A DNA stretch of 64,000 nucleotides from Gnetum montanum. Taxonomy: Eukaryota; Streptophyta; Gnetopsida; Gnetales; Gnetaceae. The DNA lies in contig MNCI01035111.1 in the NCBI GenBank assembly GCA_015680685.1, positions 7,315-71,314 of the forward strand. The letters run 5' to 3'. The first letter of the stretch is position 1, and each line of letters starts with the position of its first letter. The position numbers and the translations under genes were made by a program. A model generated the notes under the pieces. It did not search any database, was not told where the DNA came from, and saw only the letters and a list, made by a program, of their open reading frames with translations. This document shows positions 1 through 11,945 of the stretch, in pieces.

Positions 1-31
1 ATATCACAGCCAACAAATTCATGACTCATCA
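1..31 (-). repeat. 3' LTR of gag-only element copy 1 (truncated by window edge)
   Basis: Bases 1-31 repeat the end of the intact LTR at about 5922-5952 almost exactly (one substitution in the ATGACTCATCA versus ATGGCTCATCA end). The LTR terminates in CA on the plus strand. Confidence 0.85.
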
Positions 32-45
32 TACCCCCACGACTA
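32..45 (-). other. Polypurine tract of gag-only element copy 1
   Basis: On the minus strand the sequence just before the 3' LTR reads GTGGGGGTA followed by TGATGAG. A G-rich tract at exactly this place is the plus-strand primer of LTR elements. The same GGG-purine-GTA/TGATG junction recurs at the other elements in this window. Confidence 0.65.
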
Positions 46-219
46 AATGAAAACTCGTCCTCAAGTTACAGAGAGAACAAGCTCCATTGATTACACAGTG
101 GATAGGTATGGGATTATTGACTGACTAGGATGGATTCATGCCACAGTGTGGAGTCAGAACAAAATTGAGACACAACACAAAAGAAAATCCTATGATTACA
201 AAATTAGTGGAACTCATGT

Positions 220-725
220 AGTTCCTGGTGGCGGTGGCTCCTCCATAGGTGCTTTTCCCTTTTATTGTGCTCTAGGTCTTGGGATTTGATGGCGTTGAAG
301 TATGGCCTAGAGTTTCTCCTCTTGTAAGGCGTTGAGTGCCTTGGCACACGTGTAGGTTTGCGCTTTTGCCATAGAGGCATCCTAGTCAGCCTTCTCTTTT
401 TCTTCCGCCACCCTTTTATTCTCTATCAATAGTTTATTAAGTTGCTCGGTTCTAAAAGTGTCCAGCTAGTTCTGAACAACTTTTGGCCCTATATTTGGAA
501 GGTCTAATACTTCCGAAATGGCTTGAATAGAGAAGTCAATAGTCACACCACAATTTTTAACCGTGGTTCCTTCTTCTTTATTGTGCCAAAATTGGTACGT
601 TTCCCCTAAGTACGAGGCACCGCTTTCAGAGAGGGTAGGCCATAATGGGGATTCTTTGAGGTGATCCCTAACGGCCACTAGAGGAAATTCTGCGAAAGGT
701 CCAAATTTTAATTCCATGATCACTA
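220..725 (-). pseudogene. Third ORF (3' of gag, env-like position), copy in gag-only element 1
   Basis: The open part (466-723, 85 codons) contains SPLW, GETYQF and a DFSIQAISEVLDLPN stretch. These line up residue by residue with the third ORF of the autonomous-type element at 20.7-20.95 kb (SPLW, GETYLF, YYSIEAITKALSFPN). The reading frame breaks after about residue 85, and weaker similarity may continue towards 220. The function is unknown. Position between gag/pol and the 3' LTR is where Athila elements carry an env-like ORF, but I see no signal peptide or membrane anchor. Confidence 0.6.
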
Positions 726-2689
726 CAGTGAATATGGACCTTTCATGGATGGTCTGAACACAATCCTAGGTCAGCGTGAGATATCGTCCCTGTTTAGACG
801 TTGCAGCAGCTCCTCCTTTCACCTACCTTGATTGTACAGTAGCAGGATCTTCTTGAGGGATACTAAATGATTGCCTTAATAGATTTACTTTATTTCAGTG
901 TGATGTTAATTATTGGAAGAACATGTTCTCGAAAGATTATAGTGTTGAGTCCTCGTTGCTTAGGTGGTTTCCAAATTTAATTTTCTGATATAGCTAAGGG
1001 GATGAAATTATTTTTGACACATTTTATTCTTAATTTTGCAACTAATTACCCTTAAAGATTACCCTCAAAAAATTTATGCACAATTCGGCATGTGTCGCTC
1101 CCCCATGACTAAGCTAAACACTCCAGGTTCAAGTAGGTTCAAACGGAATGAAAATCGGAGTACTAGCGAGCGAGTTATGGATATGAAAGCAAGGGACGCA
1201 CAATCGCGAGTTGTAGATGATGTTGATTAGCACAGGGGGGTCACGTATATATATTTTCATCGAAGTTAGGGCACTTAGAGAATGTACCAAATTTAATATA
1301 TATATTTTGAAATTAAACGATGTAAACTGAGGACATCTGGACGATTTTTAAAGGGTTCCAGGGTAATTCAACTAGTTCTGAAGGCACGAAAATTATGATG
1401 GTGTGGGATTTATCAATAAGGACCTCGAATGGTAGAGAAAAAGGCTATGTGATGATTCATAGGAATGTTAAATCAGAGGGATAGTAATAAGGGAAAGAAT
1501 ATCATGAATAATACGCTGAGGGTAATAAATGGTGTGTGTGAGCTGTGTCATAGGTGAAGATTACAAAAGATTACACAAGTGCGTCCTCCCCAAAGCATGT
1601 TCCAACCTATAATGCCCTTGTGTAACCACACTCAAAGTGTCCGTGGGCACTAGAAGGGTTAAATGTAATTTGCACTGATTCCACAAAACACACATATGTA
1701 ATTATCACTAGAATGAGGTAAGAATTCTATGTTACACACAAAACGAGCTATAATTACACGGACAGTGAGATGAGACGAAGTATAGAAGGGATCGTAGAGA
1801 TTGGGACATGAGGTAACTGACCCTGGGCACAGTGAATCCTGCGTGTAAAGCATGATTAAGGTGTCATTAACCCGTCGTTCCAAGATTAGGACCAATTCCA
1901 TTCCTCTAATCAGTGACATTGCATTGTTTCATCCCATGAGGAGCAACTATGAGAGTACCATAACAACAAGGCGTACGATCACTTGGCATTTTGTTCAAGG
2001 GGGGAGTGATTTTTGTTTTGTGGCACTTCCTTTGTTTTTTTTTTCTTTTTTTTTTCTTTTTGAATACTGAATCCAGAGAAGCTTCCAACCTTCAGGCATG
2101 GGTGCATGTCTTTCCAGTGGAACCCCCTAGAACAACATTGGATTTTTGAGTGCCCTTTTGATTACTCTTACTCCCATTTTCATTAGATCTACAAGGATCT
2201 TAGTACGACCACGTTGCATGATAACTCCCACAGATGTCACCAAAGAGAATCCGCAAGTCCCCTTGATGTCACACCCTAATCATTCCCTCTTGGTCCATCC
2301 TTCTTCATTCTGAGTACAATGAACACCAAATTAATTTTAACTTCAAAAATATCGAGAATATCACTGTACCGTTGAACAGAACCTCTTATTCATAGAGTGG
2401 ATGAGTGGGTGTAATGGGCTCACTATCCAAATAATTGATCACTCAAGACTCGATAACATACGACACACCTCAACTAATCGATCCACATGAGTATTTTATT
2501 AGTAGACGAGATTACTTACAAAAAAACATAAAAAGACAAAAAGATAAAACAAGAAATTGAAAAATGAAATATTGGAAAATAAAAAGTTGTAAAATTAGAG
2601 AAAAATGAAAATTATTTATTAATCTTACTTGCTATTAGAATGGGGGATATCCCTCATAGCTAAATGGTTGAGGATGGCAAGGATTAACA
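726..2689. other. Non-coding interior of gag-only element 1 (pol missing)
   Basis: About 2 kb between gag and the third ORF. It holds only short, unsupported reading frames and a T-rich tract near 2035-2060. No RT, RNase H or integrase motif was found on either strand. In an autonomous relative this is where pol would lie, so pol appears to have been lost and replaced by, or decayed into, unrecognisable sequence. Confidence 0.6.
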
Positions 2690-4905
2690 ATTGACAATGG
2701 GGATCCTTGCATGTTGAAAGTATTCTGGCTTGGTCATATTTACCCCATCGGGTTTCACACACTTGATTATAATAAGCATAGTAGGGCAATTTATACGATG
2801 TAGTTCCCGGATAACGAGTTGACCCACTATGATATTTGGAACCGTTAGATGATATGCAAGGATTCGGTTGTCACTATCCATGCTTGTGTTCATTGGGCCG
2901 TATTGTTTTTGGAGTGTGAGTTGGTGGTCCTAATGAAGTTACATGAGGCGTGGGATTCGAAGGTAAGGGTACACCATAGTGTGGGACTTGTACTAAGTTG
3001 GAGGATGCAGTGGCCTCGAAATTGTGTTGTCCCTTTTTATGATCATGTTTAAACAAGGGACGCTTTGGATGTCGAGGAGGCTTTTCACTACTGTTGGAAA
3101 CAAGAGCACAAGTAGCGTTCGAAGGTAGTTGTGGTGGTGCAGATGCCTTCGAAACAGTTGGTGGCGATGTAGAAGGAGGGAAAGGATGAGAATGTTGAAA
3201 GTTAGAAGGCGTATAAGATACACAAGGTGGTGGTTGTGTCGGAGGCATGTGTTGATAGTATTCAGGAGAATGGTACTATGGAGAGATAGAGTATGTTGGC
3301 CTAGCTGGAGAAATAGGATGTTGAACAAGATAAGCGTTTGGGTTCGGATAATATGAAGGATGTCTCCAGTCCAAGGGTGGTCTCCCCCACGACTGGGATT
3401 GTTTCCACTGTGATCGAACACAGTATATCTGTACGAACTCTGGATGTAGTGTATTTCCCCAATGCACATGTAAATGTAACAATATTGGGCATTGGCCTTT
3501 GCGGTGATCATACAGGCATATGTTGCATTCATACGTATGATTGGCAGTTGAGCTCTTATTTTCCTTATCCCTTCTTTCCGATTGTCTAATGTTTTGTCCT
3601 GCTTCTTGGGCTGTCAAAACTCTATCTCCAATATTGTTGATAAATTCTCCACACTTTTGATACGTCCATTCCAACACCTTTTTGATCTTTGCCTCGAATT
3701 CTTTTAATGATTCTTGTATTGGCAAAGATGATTCTTTCTCCTTGTGATTGGTTGATTTCTCCTTTTTATGATCATGGACCTTTGTTAAGTTGAGATTTTG
3801 GTCCTATTTGATGTTTTTCAACACTCTCCCATCTAGCCATTTCTCCTTCTTCTTTTGCTACCTGCTTAATAAGCTCTCGAACTTGATGGATTCGTAGTTT
3901 GTATAGTTGAAATTGGGTGTACATTCCTAGGGTCTCTCTTGTTTCATTACGTAGCCCATCAATGATATGGTACATTAGCCTTTCCTTGGAAAACCCATGG
4001 CCTGGACAGTTGTTTAACAGTGCATAATATCTTTCTAAGGCCATGTCCAAGGGTTCATGTTGTGCTTATTTACATCCTTGGATTTGTTTCCTCAAGGTTG
4101 ATGCTCTTGCGTAGGTTTGATATTTTTTGTTAAAGAATTCTACCATTGTTGACCAACGTCATATTGAATTTGGTTTTAACGATCTATACCATACTTTTGC
4201 TTGGCCAACGAGTGTCATTGGAAAAAGCTTAAGTTTTTGCCACCTGTTATCAATTTTATTCCATGTGTAGGCATCGTAGAAGGCTTGTAAATGTTGATAC
4301 GAGTCTAAATCATAGCCTCCTGAAAAATGGGGAAAGTTGTTTAAATTGAGCTTGGGTAGACGACTCTCTTTATGATACCTACGAGAGATTCGAATAGCCT
4401 CTTGTATTAGCATTAGGCTCTTAGTGGCCAGTAGGGGTTCATCATCACTAAGTAGGTTGTGAGTTTGTAAGTTGGGATGATGTTGCCTTCGTTTATGTTG
4501 GCGTTCTTGATTTTCTTTGTGAGCTTGATTTTTAGTTCTACACCGATCCCTTGAAAGATAGTCATCCGTGTTACAATCTGATGTTGAAGAAGTAGAGGAA
4601 GAGAAGGAACTATAAAACTCGTTATGACTTTTGTAAGTCTTCCAGTCATCCCCAAGTAAGTTCTTGTTAGTTATTGAGAAGGTCCTAGGCCTTTCGGGCC
4701 TCCTCGTTCTATGGGATGTCTCATCCTCACTAGAGGTGTCAAAGTTGGATGACAAGAGTCTTTGAGTATTGCTGGGGTGTTCATAAACATAGGGGACTCA
4801 TGCATAAGGTTGAGTACTCCAATATTCATTATCATATAATTCATCGGTTTTCCAATGAATTTCCTCACTAGGTGTGGCATTATCATAATCTTGTAGGAGA
4901 GGCAT
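2690..4905 (-). pseudogene. Ty3/gypsy gag (Tat/Athila type), broken copy 1
   Basis: Retrotransposon capsid/nucleocapsid protein, which packages element RNA. Starting at the ATG at 4905-4903 (MPLLQDYDNATPSEE), the frame runs through the capsid core (LPKLNLNNFPHFSGGYD, then LKLFPMTLVGQAKVWYRSL), then MALERYYALLNNCPGHGFSK, a zinc knuckle CNICLYDHRKGQC (CX2CX3HX4C spacing, as in Athila gag) near 3500-3540, and a proline/histidine-rich tail to about 2870. It is interrupted by TGA stops (one in the N-terminus, one at 4159-4161) and a frameshift near 3730-3770. The TGA at 4159 is shared with gag copy 2. Not translatable as a whole without readthrough. Confidence 0.88.
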
Positions 4906-5027
4906 TGTTGTAAAGTTGTGTGTGAATTTATGTGTGACTGTTTACAATTATTTCTTGCTAAAAGATGTATCATTAATTTCTATACAGTGACCTTGTATGA
5001 TATAACTAATCTAGATAACTAGCATTG

Positions 5028-5046
5028 TCCCTGGCAATGGCGCCTA
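5028..5046 (-). other. Primer binding site, tRNA-Asp type
   Basis: Directly inside the 5' LTR, the minus strand reads GGCGCCATTGCCAGGGA. From known plant tRNA sequences this complements the 3' end of tRNA-Asp with two G-to-A differences. Athila elements are known to use tRNA-Asp. Confidence 0.75.
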
Positions 5047-5772
5047 TGATGAGTGGCAAGGTACCCCTACACGAAACCATACGAATACGAGCGTTTTCAC
5101 GTGCGATCCGGTCAAACTCCATAGATGGACTAGTTGTGGCACCTATACAGTTAGCCTTAGGTCGTAGTTCGCTATCTTCCCACCTGGACTAGTATTATCT
5201 TTGTCACGTATGGTTTAGTCCAGAGTGAGGTGTATGATGTGGTTCCTAATCTAATGCTAATCCTGAAGGAAATGAAAAATAAGATTAACTAAGCTAGGAG
5301 GAAAAGGTAAGAGAGAATCTAACTAGCCTAAGTGCGATAAGCATCCGTTCCTTGATTATCCATACACATCTTGGACTTCGTGCATGACTACCACTGGGAT
5401 TACCAAGCGCAAATCCTAGGTACGCTCCTGGGTTACCAAGTAGTCACACTTAAATGCTCATAATCAAGTCGTACTCATTCCGCGTTCTAACGTGAGTTTA
5501 AGGGTGAGAGAGTATTAACTAGGAAAGTAGTAAATAACAATTAATTAAATAATTAAACTAAGTGAATGCTGCAATGATGAAGTAATCTTGATCTTTATTT
5601 TCGGTCATGTGTGTGTCCAAGCACGTCACACTCGAACAAAGGATGCTGTACAATTACAATCACCACACTGCGGGCATACACTAGAAAATAATTCTATCTC
5701 TGGAGGGATAAAACTGCTAGAGTTTCACTAAGAGACTAAAAACTAGATGCCTAAAACTAGGAAAGCTGCCTC

Positions 5773-5781
5773 TTATTTATA
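5773..5781 (-). promoter_or_regulatory. LTR TATA box (minus strand)
   Basis: Plus-strand TTATTTATA reads TATAAATAA on the minus strand, about 171 bp inside the U3 end. It is preserved in the LTRs at 42749-42757 and 62878-62886, and is altered (TTCTTTATA) at 38203-38213. This is the likely core promoter of the element. Confidence 0.6.
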
Positions 5782-5799
5782 GACATTGCGGTAGGCTGT

Positions 5800-5935
5800 G
5801 ATATTGCGGCTAATGTGATATCACAGCTGCGATATCGCGTACGCGATATCGCAGCCCATGGGATATCACGACTGTGATATCACAGCCACTGCGATATCAT
5901 GGCTGTGATATCATGGTAGTGATATCACAGCCAAC
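5800..5935. repeat. Array of GATATC palindromes in LTR U3
   Basis: Eight GATATC cores within about 130 bp, most inside longer palindromes of the forms GCGATATCGC and GTGATATCAC. Equivalent smaller arrays lie at 38225-38252, 42770-42835 and 62900-62975. The array sits upstream of the LTR TATA box (in minus-strand orientation), so it is a candidate protein-binding or methylation-sensitive regulatory cluster. Confidence 0.75.
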
Positions 5936-5952
5936 AAATTCATGGCTCATCA

Positions 5953-7907
5953 CTTGAGAACTTCATTTTTCACTCACCATAATCCCTAAATGCCAAATTT
6001 TTTGAATTTTCAATTTAACTAAAGGTTTGATAAAGGTCAAAGCATTAAGTATGGAATCATTTAAGACTAATTAAAACCTAAGCACATTTTCAAGCTTGGA
6101 GAACCATCACAACTAAGACAAAATGAGCCCATGGTAACTAGGTATAGGCATTGATGTGGCTAGGAGCCATAGTAGCAACAATTCCAAGTGGAAAGATCAA
6201 CACCTAAGGAGCCAAAAGTATAGTTTGTGGAAGAGTTTCAATTGTGCAAATGAATAAATCCATCCAAGGAGAAGCATCTTCACCTAAATTGAAGGTGATC
6301 CTTAGGTATAGTTTCTTGGAAAATATCTCAGATAAAACTATCTTAGGAAGTTTCCTTCTAGAATTGAACTTTGCACCATTCCTAGAGTTTAATTTTTAAA
6401 AGTTACATGAACAATTGAAAACTTATTCCCTTTGGCTAAATTTGTTAATAAATGGAAAGTGGTATCTCATTGAGACCCACCTCATTTGGAACAATCATCA
6501 AGTAGATTCCATAGTCAAAATTAAGAACATCTCCATGTGCTATTTAGTTTATGCAACTACAAAAGCACTAGGAATTTCAAATGTTGGAATTAAAGCTACT
6601 AAGGTGTTCACATGCTTAAATGCTTATATGAAAATTGAATGGCTCCAAAGAGCATATGGTTTGAACTGCAAGGGGTATAAATTATTAATGCCAATAGAGA
6701 AAATTTATGTTAAAATTACCATCTACCACATTAATCCAACAATTAGGTTAAGCAAGATCATATCTTTCTTTGTCAAGGTATGTATGGTCATGGAGATATA
6801 GACAATTTAGAAAAAATGAAACTAGGAAGAAGATCCTTTCCTTTTGTGCCTCATCAAGAAACTATGCAAAAATAAAGATATTTTCTATTATATAAATGAT
6901 ACCATCTATAGAGCTTCAATAGCATCATGGACCAAAATCATGAAAATATTCCTAGACAAGAAAAACCAAGATGAACTTCCATGTTGAACACTAAATCTAT
7001 AATAACTATTACCTCAACAATAGCAAACATCCACATCCACATCCACATCTTCCTTATTTGCCAAAGGAACCATAAGTCTTGAACCAAGCACCACATGGAC
7101 TAGTACATCAATCATTAGCACTCAAACACCTATAGATAGTTTTAGAGTACATAGTCCTACTATGTTTTATCTTCAAGAGTTATCTTAGGTCATAATTTTG
7201 AAACAACAAGACTTAGCTAACATGTTTAACATAATCTAAGAAGATCTCATTATTACAATGAACTTCATGTGTAGAGAGATTATTTTTAACATTATGATAG
7301 ATAACTAGCCATAAATCTATAGTAATGCAACTACTTTTCAACTCATCCTAGAGTCAAGAGAATAAGCCACTATTATGGTCATGTCATATGAAGGATAGGA
7401 AATAGCAATTAAGGTACAAATTGATCACATCGATTAAGCCCTCAACATGTCTACAACACCTATTCCAAATTTTGGTATCACTATAGATATTAAAGTATTT
7501 GTAGGAATTGGAAAAATATTGGAAGGAAGCATGATTTCAAAGCAACATGAAGAGGCATTGGAGATATTGCTCCAAATAAGACAGATGATAGAAACATTGT
7601 TTGATATTATTGAGAATGTCACAACCTTGCAATCTAAGTTGATTATCACCAAGGGTAAATTGGCATGGTTTGAAGCACAATTACGGGAAGCAAAGTTAAA
7701 TGCATAATGAATGGAAGATAAAATCGTCCAACTCCAAAGGTAGCCAAATGATCCTATGCAATTTGTATCTTCCAAATAGCTTTTACCAATTTTATACTAA
7801 TAAGCTAATGTAATCAATAGCAAAGCATAGGTGAAATAGAAGAAGACATTGTGAAATGCATCTTAGGCTTGCGTAGAGTTGCATGCTTTGAAAAAGACCA
7901 TCACTAT
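5953..7907 (+). pseudogene. Third ORF of an older LTR element, N-terminal part (split by insertion)
   Basis: A degenerate reading frame homologous to the third ORF at 20.43-23.2 kb. Recognisable pieces are KWYLIETHLIWNNHQVDS and IVKIKNIS (near 6450-6530), YHINPTIRLSKIISFF (near 6720-6770), LIKKLCKNKDIFYYIN (near 6850) and a coiled-coil-like stretch (7447-7707). The frame is broken by many stops. It stops at 7907 where the larger element begins, and its C-terminal part resumes at 43317. The first about 150 bases after 5952 hold no recognisable coding. Confidence 0.72.
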
Positions 7908-8792
7908 TGATGAAGCATCAGTAAAATAGCTACATCAACACATGCCCATTAATGCAGCCCCGTTAACGTATCTTAGGATGAGTTGACATAGGTACATTAA
8001 CACTGATGTAGGCATTGCCTATATAAATGTGTATACCTCTTGCATTTATAGCACCTGTTAGTCATAGCCTAGCCAAACTCTTATATTTTCTTTTCCTATA
8101 ACTTAGAATATTTTCCCTCTAAGTGACTACAACATGGATTCACGTGATTGTATGGAATTTTATTTGAGTGCATCTATACCTAGACACATTTGCATGAACA
8201 AAAATAAATTTGAGATTTCTTCTATCCATTACACCACTTGGACTAACATAACTTTACTTTCTAGCAGTTTACTTTACATGCAATTTGCTTTCCTGATATT
8301 AAGAAATTAATATTATAGTTCACAAGCAATATAAGTATCATTACTTCAAGCATAATATATTAACGTTTGATAATCCTAGTAGTGGATACTTGGTATGCTT
8401 GGTAGTATACACTTGGTGACCCATCAGTATTAATATATGTTCAGGATATGTATAGAAAGTGGAAACAAATAATACTCTACATTAGGATAGTTAGTTAATG
8501 AAGGAGTTAATTAGTTAGTTAATTTAAACATTAAACCTTTATTCATCTAATCAATTAGAAAGTAAAAAAAATAACAAAAACATAAAAATAAATATCTTAT
8601 GTTTCATCCACACTTAACCATATGCATATATTAACACAAGTGTGGATTTGTAAGACAATGACTCATAGCTACACGATTCACCGTTTGGGAATATTGGCCA
8701 CTTATATAAATAAGTCTATGGAATTTGACTAGATCACACATATGCACTAGCGATACATCTGGTTGGACATAGAGAATGCATACTACTCATCA
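7908..8792 (+). repeat. 5' LTR of the Tat/Athila-like element (885 bp)
   Basis: Starts TGATGAAGCATCA and ends CTACTCATCA. It aligns throughout with the split 3' LTR (37044-37469 plus 42842-43316): same start, same TATA region (GCCTATATAAATG), same TTAATATTATAGTTCA core and same end. Point differences are numerous, so the insertion is old. Confidence 0.88.
8020..8028 (+). promoter_or_regulatory. LTR TATA box
   Basis: TATATAAAT lies about 112 bp after the LTR start, so U3 is short and R-U5 long. The same context (GCCTATATAAATGCG) is in the 3' LTR near 37160-37180. Confidence 0.65.
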
Positions 8793-8793
8793 T

Positions 8794-8811
8794 TGTCACT
8801 ATTGCTAAGGA
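8794..8811 (+). other. Primer binding site, decayed tRNA-Asp type
   Basis: TGTCACTATTGCTAAGGA follows the 5' LTR by one base. Compared with the tRNA-Asp complement expected from plant tRNA sequences, nearly all differences are C-to-T or G-to-A transitions, consistent with cytosine deamination. Confidence 0.6.
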
Positions 8812-8952
8812 CTTACTTTAGCTAAGTGTGCTAAGTATTATTACATAGTGAATCCATACAAAGTTGCTGTAAGGAAAACATAACAAATTATCTTTCAAAC
8901 AAAATAGTAATAATAATATTCTATAAGAGCACACTTTATTAAAATCACTAAA

Positions 8953-11450
8953 ATGGCCTCTTCTCATAGGAATGATTCACCCCCGCATGTTGAAGATTCC
9001 AATTAGCAGTATGACAGAACCAAAAGGCCTACCTGTGAGAAGCCTCAATAAATGAAAGTAATCTATGCTCATCTGGATCCCTACTATCTAGATTTCACTT
9101 TCATTCTTCATCAAGATGAATAGCTATGCTAAAGGGATATGGAGGATAAAATTTTATTACCTCCTAATTAGTCTATTCTCATAATGCTCATGACCAATCT
9201 CTTAAAGTTGCCAATTGAATCATTTGGTCTAGAGTATGAGGTAATAGACCATACCTCTAGAGACTATTAGCTAATAGATGCTTAGGTTAGAAAAGATCGA
9301 TACATGGAGGCATGCTATGAAGCCTCCAAGAGTAAGAGGGTCTTGACATCATTATTTTTATAGTCAAAAAAGGAGGACCCTGAATTTTTCCTCATGGCAA
9401 TCTCAACATCAAGATTCTCCTGCATTTAGTAAGGAAGGCATACTTTACCCATCATTGCAATCAACCTTGGAGAATAACCAGGGTGAGGAGAGGATAGAGT
9501 CTAAAACTAAGAGAACTTCAAAAAAAAATATCTCCAAGTCTTTCATTAAAATAAAAAGAACAATACAAAGAAAAGTAGAAAGAATGATCAAAGAACCATA
9601 GAAGAAAGGCAAGTAAGCACCACTCTCCCAACCCTCCACCTTCACCATCCTCCTCCTTGTTAAACTCTGATAGGAAGAACCATGATCGAGGCCAAAGTAG
9701 GAATGATTGGAACTGAGATGGAGATGATTGAAAGTATCGTTGTAGTGATAGGAAAAGGGAGCATAGTCAACTACAAGAGAAAGAGGAGCATCCTTAAGAA
9801 CGAAGGCATAGTAAGTCACATCATCAGAGAAACAACCACGATAGGAGCCACCATGAATAGAATGACTATGATGAACCATTACTTACTATAAGGAGCATGC
9901 ATAACATTTTAGAAGTAGTTTCAATTCCTACCAAACATTAAAGGAATAGTAGAATTAAATGGATTAAATTGAATAATATTCTTAAGTTTGAAGGAAGGTA
10001 CAATGTTGATCCACAACATCATTTATAGGGCTTTCATGATGTCTATGCCTTACAAAACATTAAAGATGAGTGGTAAAATCTAAAATTGTTCCCAAGGACA
10101 CTCATCAAAGAAACTAAAACTTGATACTAATCCTTGAAGTTGGAATCCATTTCTAAATAAAGTAAAATGTTGGAGCTATTCAATGATAAGTACTAAACAT
10201 ACTCCAGGGTGTCCTACTTGAGAAAAGAAATTCAAGGATGGAAACAAGATAATCATAAATCCTTGGATGTAGCCTTGGATAGGTATTATTATTTCTTACA
10301 TTGATGCCTAGGCCATTAATTTTCTCAAAGGAAGCAACTTCATCACATAGTAAATGGACACTAAAATCAAAGTAGATAAACTCTAGGAGTCTATGCCTAA
10401 GGGAGACTCTCAAAAATGAGACTCCATTGGATTCAAAGGCTAATTAATCAGGTGAAAAATGAAGAAGGAGAGGTTAAAAAGTGAGAAAGTGTAGAGGAAT
10501 ATAATACAAAATTCTCCATTCACAAAAGGAAGGTACATTTTTGTGTTTTAGAAAAGGAGGCACCACTAGATGAATTGGTGCAAAGGAAAACCTTGTTGAT
10601 TCAAAAATCTATTATAGAAATATCAACTAAGGTGAACAAAATGTGGAAATCTTTAGATAAGAAGTTCAAAACTACCCTTAAAATTATGGAGGAGGAAACA
10701 GAAGAGGAAAATAGAAATAGACATAGAAGAAGAACAAAAGATACAAGTAGGAACTACTATCAGCAAAAAGGTAAGGTTGCAGTAGTGGATGAGGTTGTAG
10801 ATTCAAAAAAAAAATGATGAAGGATGTGACATCTATCAATATGGACATCCCAAAGGATGTTGTCCTATAGTGTCACATCTATGAGAATATAGGGTGAATG
10901 TGTTAAATCCAAAATTAGCAAGAAGAAAACCACCCATGACATTGCCTTATGCACAAGGTAATTATTGACAAAAGTTCCACTCACCATAATATTATCCAAG
11001 CAGAGCATCACCTTAACCTTAGAAGTAGTATTAGTAATGGCAAAACCCATAGTCATGAGGGATGTCACCACCATGGTAATAATATCCTTACCAAAATCCA
11101 AATGCATATGTCCAAAAACTCATATCTCCTCGTGGCTCTATAAGCCATACTCCTTTCTCTCATTACTACTATTCCTCGAAATATTATAGAACACCTACAT
11201 CATGAACAAAGACTTCTTTCACTTATCCTCCTCCATATCCACTAACTCATCCTACATCCTCTAATAATACTCCCTTGTTACCCACATCACCTATGCAAGT
11301 GAAAATTCCACCACAACCTCAACAATGGAATGCAACAAGGGCAATGAACTTACAACTAGATGACCATCTAAGTAATTCTAAGCATAAGCCTTAAAAGAGG
11401 GCTTTCTTTAGACCCAACAACCCCCCTAAATCCTTGTAGACATTTATGAT
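8953..11450 (+). pseudogene. gag of the Tat/Athila-like element (broken)
   Basis: First candidate start MASSHRNDSPPHVED at 8953. The capsid core at about 9960-10400 reads ILKFEGRYNVDPQHH, then FHDVYALQNIKDEW, KLFPRTLIKETKT, FNDKY, YLRKEIQGWKQDNH and LDVALDRYYYF. It is collinear with gag of the gag-only elements (FYDAYTWNKIDNRWQ, KLFPMTLVGQAKVW, LDMALERYYALL). A zinc knuckle near 10825-10860 reads CDIYQYGHPKGCC, with the second Cys replaced by Tyr (TGT to TAT). A proline-rich tail follows. About ten in-frame stops fall where Gln, Trp or Arg is expected. Confidence 0.85.
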
Positions 11451-11499
11451 TACTAACCCTGCATTCATTGCTTCTAAAGATACAATTGAGTAGCCTTCA

Positions 11500-11945
11500 A
11501 ATAAAAAATCCCTAGATGTTCATATTGTCATGTTGACTCATGCAGTAATAAATTAGATTAAGGAAGGACATCTTTCTAGGAAAAAATCTGATCCTAGAAG
11601 TCCCCTAATTTATTTATATATTTTAGGAAATGATCTATGTAAGGCTATACTGGACTTAGGTTCTATGGTGAACTTAATTTCTCAAGCAATGTATAAGACT
11701 TGGAACCTACCTTCACTCAAGAAATGCAATATCAGATTGGATCTTCCATCACTATTCTTTTGGGATTAGTGGAAGATATTCTGATCACTATTTGTGGTTG
11801 CCCATATTTAGCATATTTTTTGGTAATCCCCATGGATAATTATAAGGGGAACTTTCCTATTATCATGGGAAGAGCTTAGCTCAGCAAAATTGATGCTAAG
11901 ATGAGGATCAAAGATCTTTCCTTGGAAATCTTCATGTAAATGAAT
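11500..11945 (+). pseudogene. Retroviral-type aspartic protease of the element (broken)
   Basis: The stretch at 11640-11690 reads AILDLGSMVNLISQAMY, matching the Athila/Tat protease active site (DLG followed by a hydrophobic NL-I/M-S/P run). About 60 residues later comes FLVIPMDNYKGNFPIIMGRA, the expected flap/second-half block. It would cleave the Gag-Pol polyprotein. Interrupted by stops. It lies directly between gag and RT, as in the family. Confidence 0.75.

Larger units (their letters stand above)
1..5952 (-). mobile_element. Gag-only LTR retrotransposon, copy 1 (Tat/Athila-like, non-autonomous)
   Basis: Read on the minus strand, the order is 5' LTR (5047-5952), primer site (5028-5046), gag (about 4905-2690), a non-coding stretch, a third ORF (about 725-220), a purine tract (32-45) and the 3' LTR, of which only the last 31 bases on the plus strand are in the window. 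The terminal bases of both LTRs match (ending CTCATCA on the plus strand, that is TGATGAG at the minus-strand start). I see no reverse transcriptase, RNase H or integrase anywhere in the 5 kb interior, so the element could only move with enzymes supplied in trans. Target-site duplication cannot be checked because the far end lies outside the window. Confidence 0.88.
5047..5952 (-). repeat. 5' LTR of gag-only element copy 1 (906 bp)
   Basis: Begins TGATGAGTGG and ends CTCATCA on the plus strand, so it reads TG...CA on either strand. Homologous LTRs are at 37470-38258, 42018-42841 and 62098-about 62980. Shared landmarks include the block around GTGCGATAAGCATCCGTTCC near 5331, the TATA region and the GATATC palindromes near the U3 end. 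Confidence 0.9.

Noticed and set aside
3129-3356. Arg/Trp-rich plus-strand frame opposite gag
   Set aside because: It is the antisense shadow of the proline-rich gag tail.
5800-5935. CRISPR-like array of palindromic repeats
   Set aside because: Repeats are short, spacing is irregular and spacers are only a few bases. The context is a plant LTR.
7434-7775. Minus-strand 113-codon frame
   Set aside because: Antisense to the coiled-coil part of the degenerate third ORF (7447-7707). No independent support.
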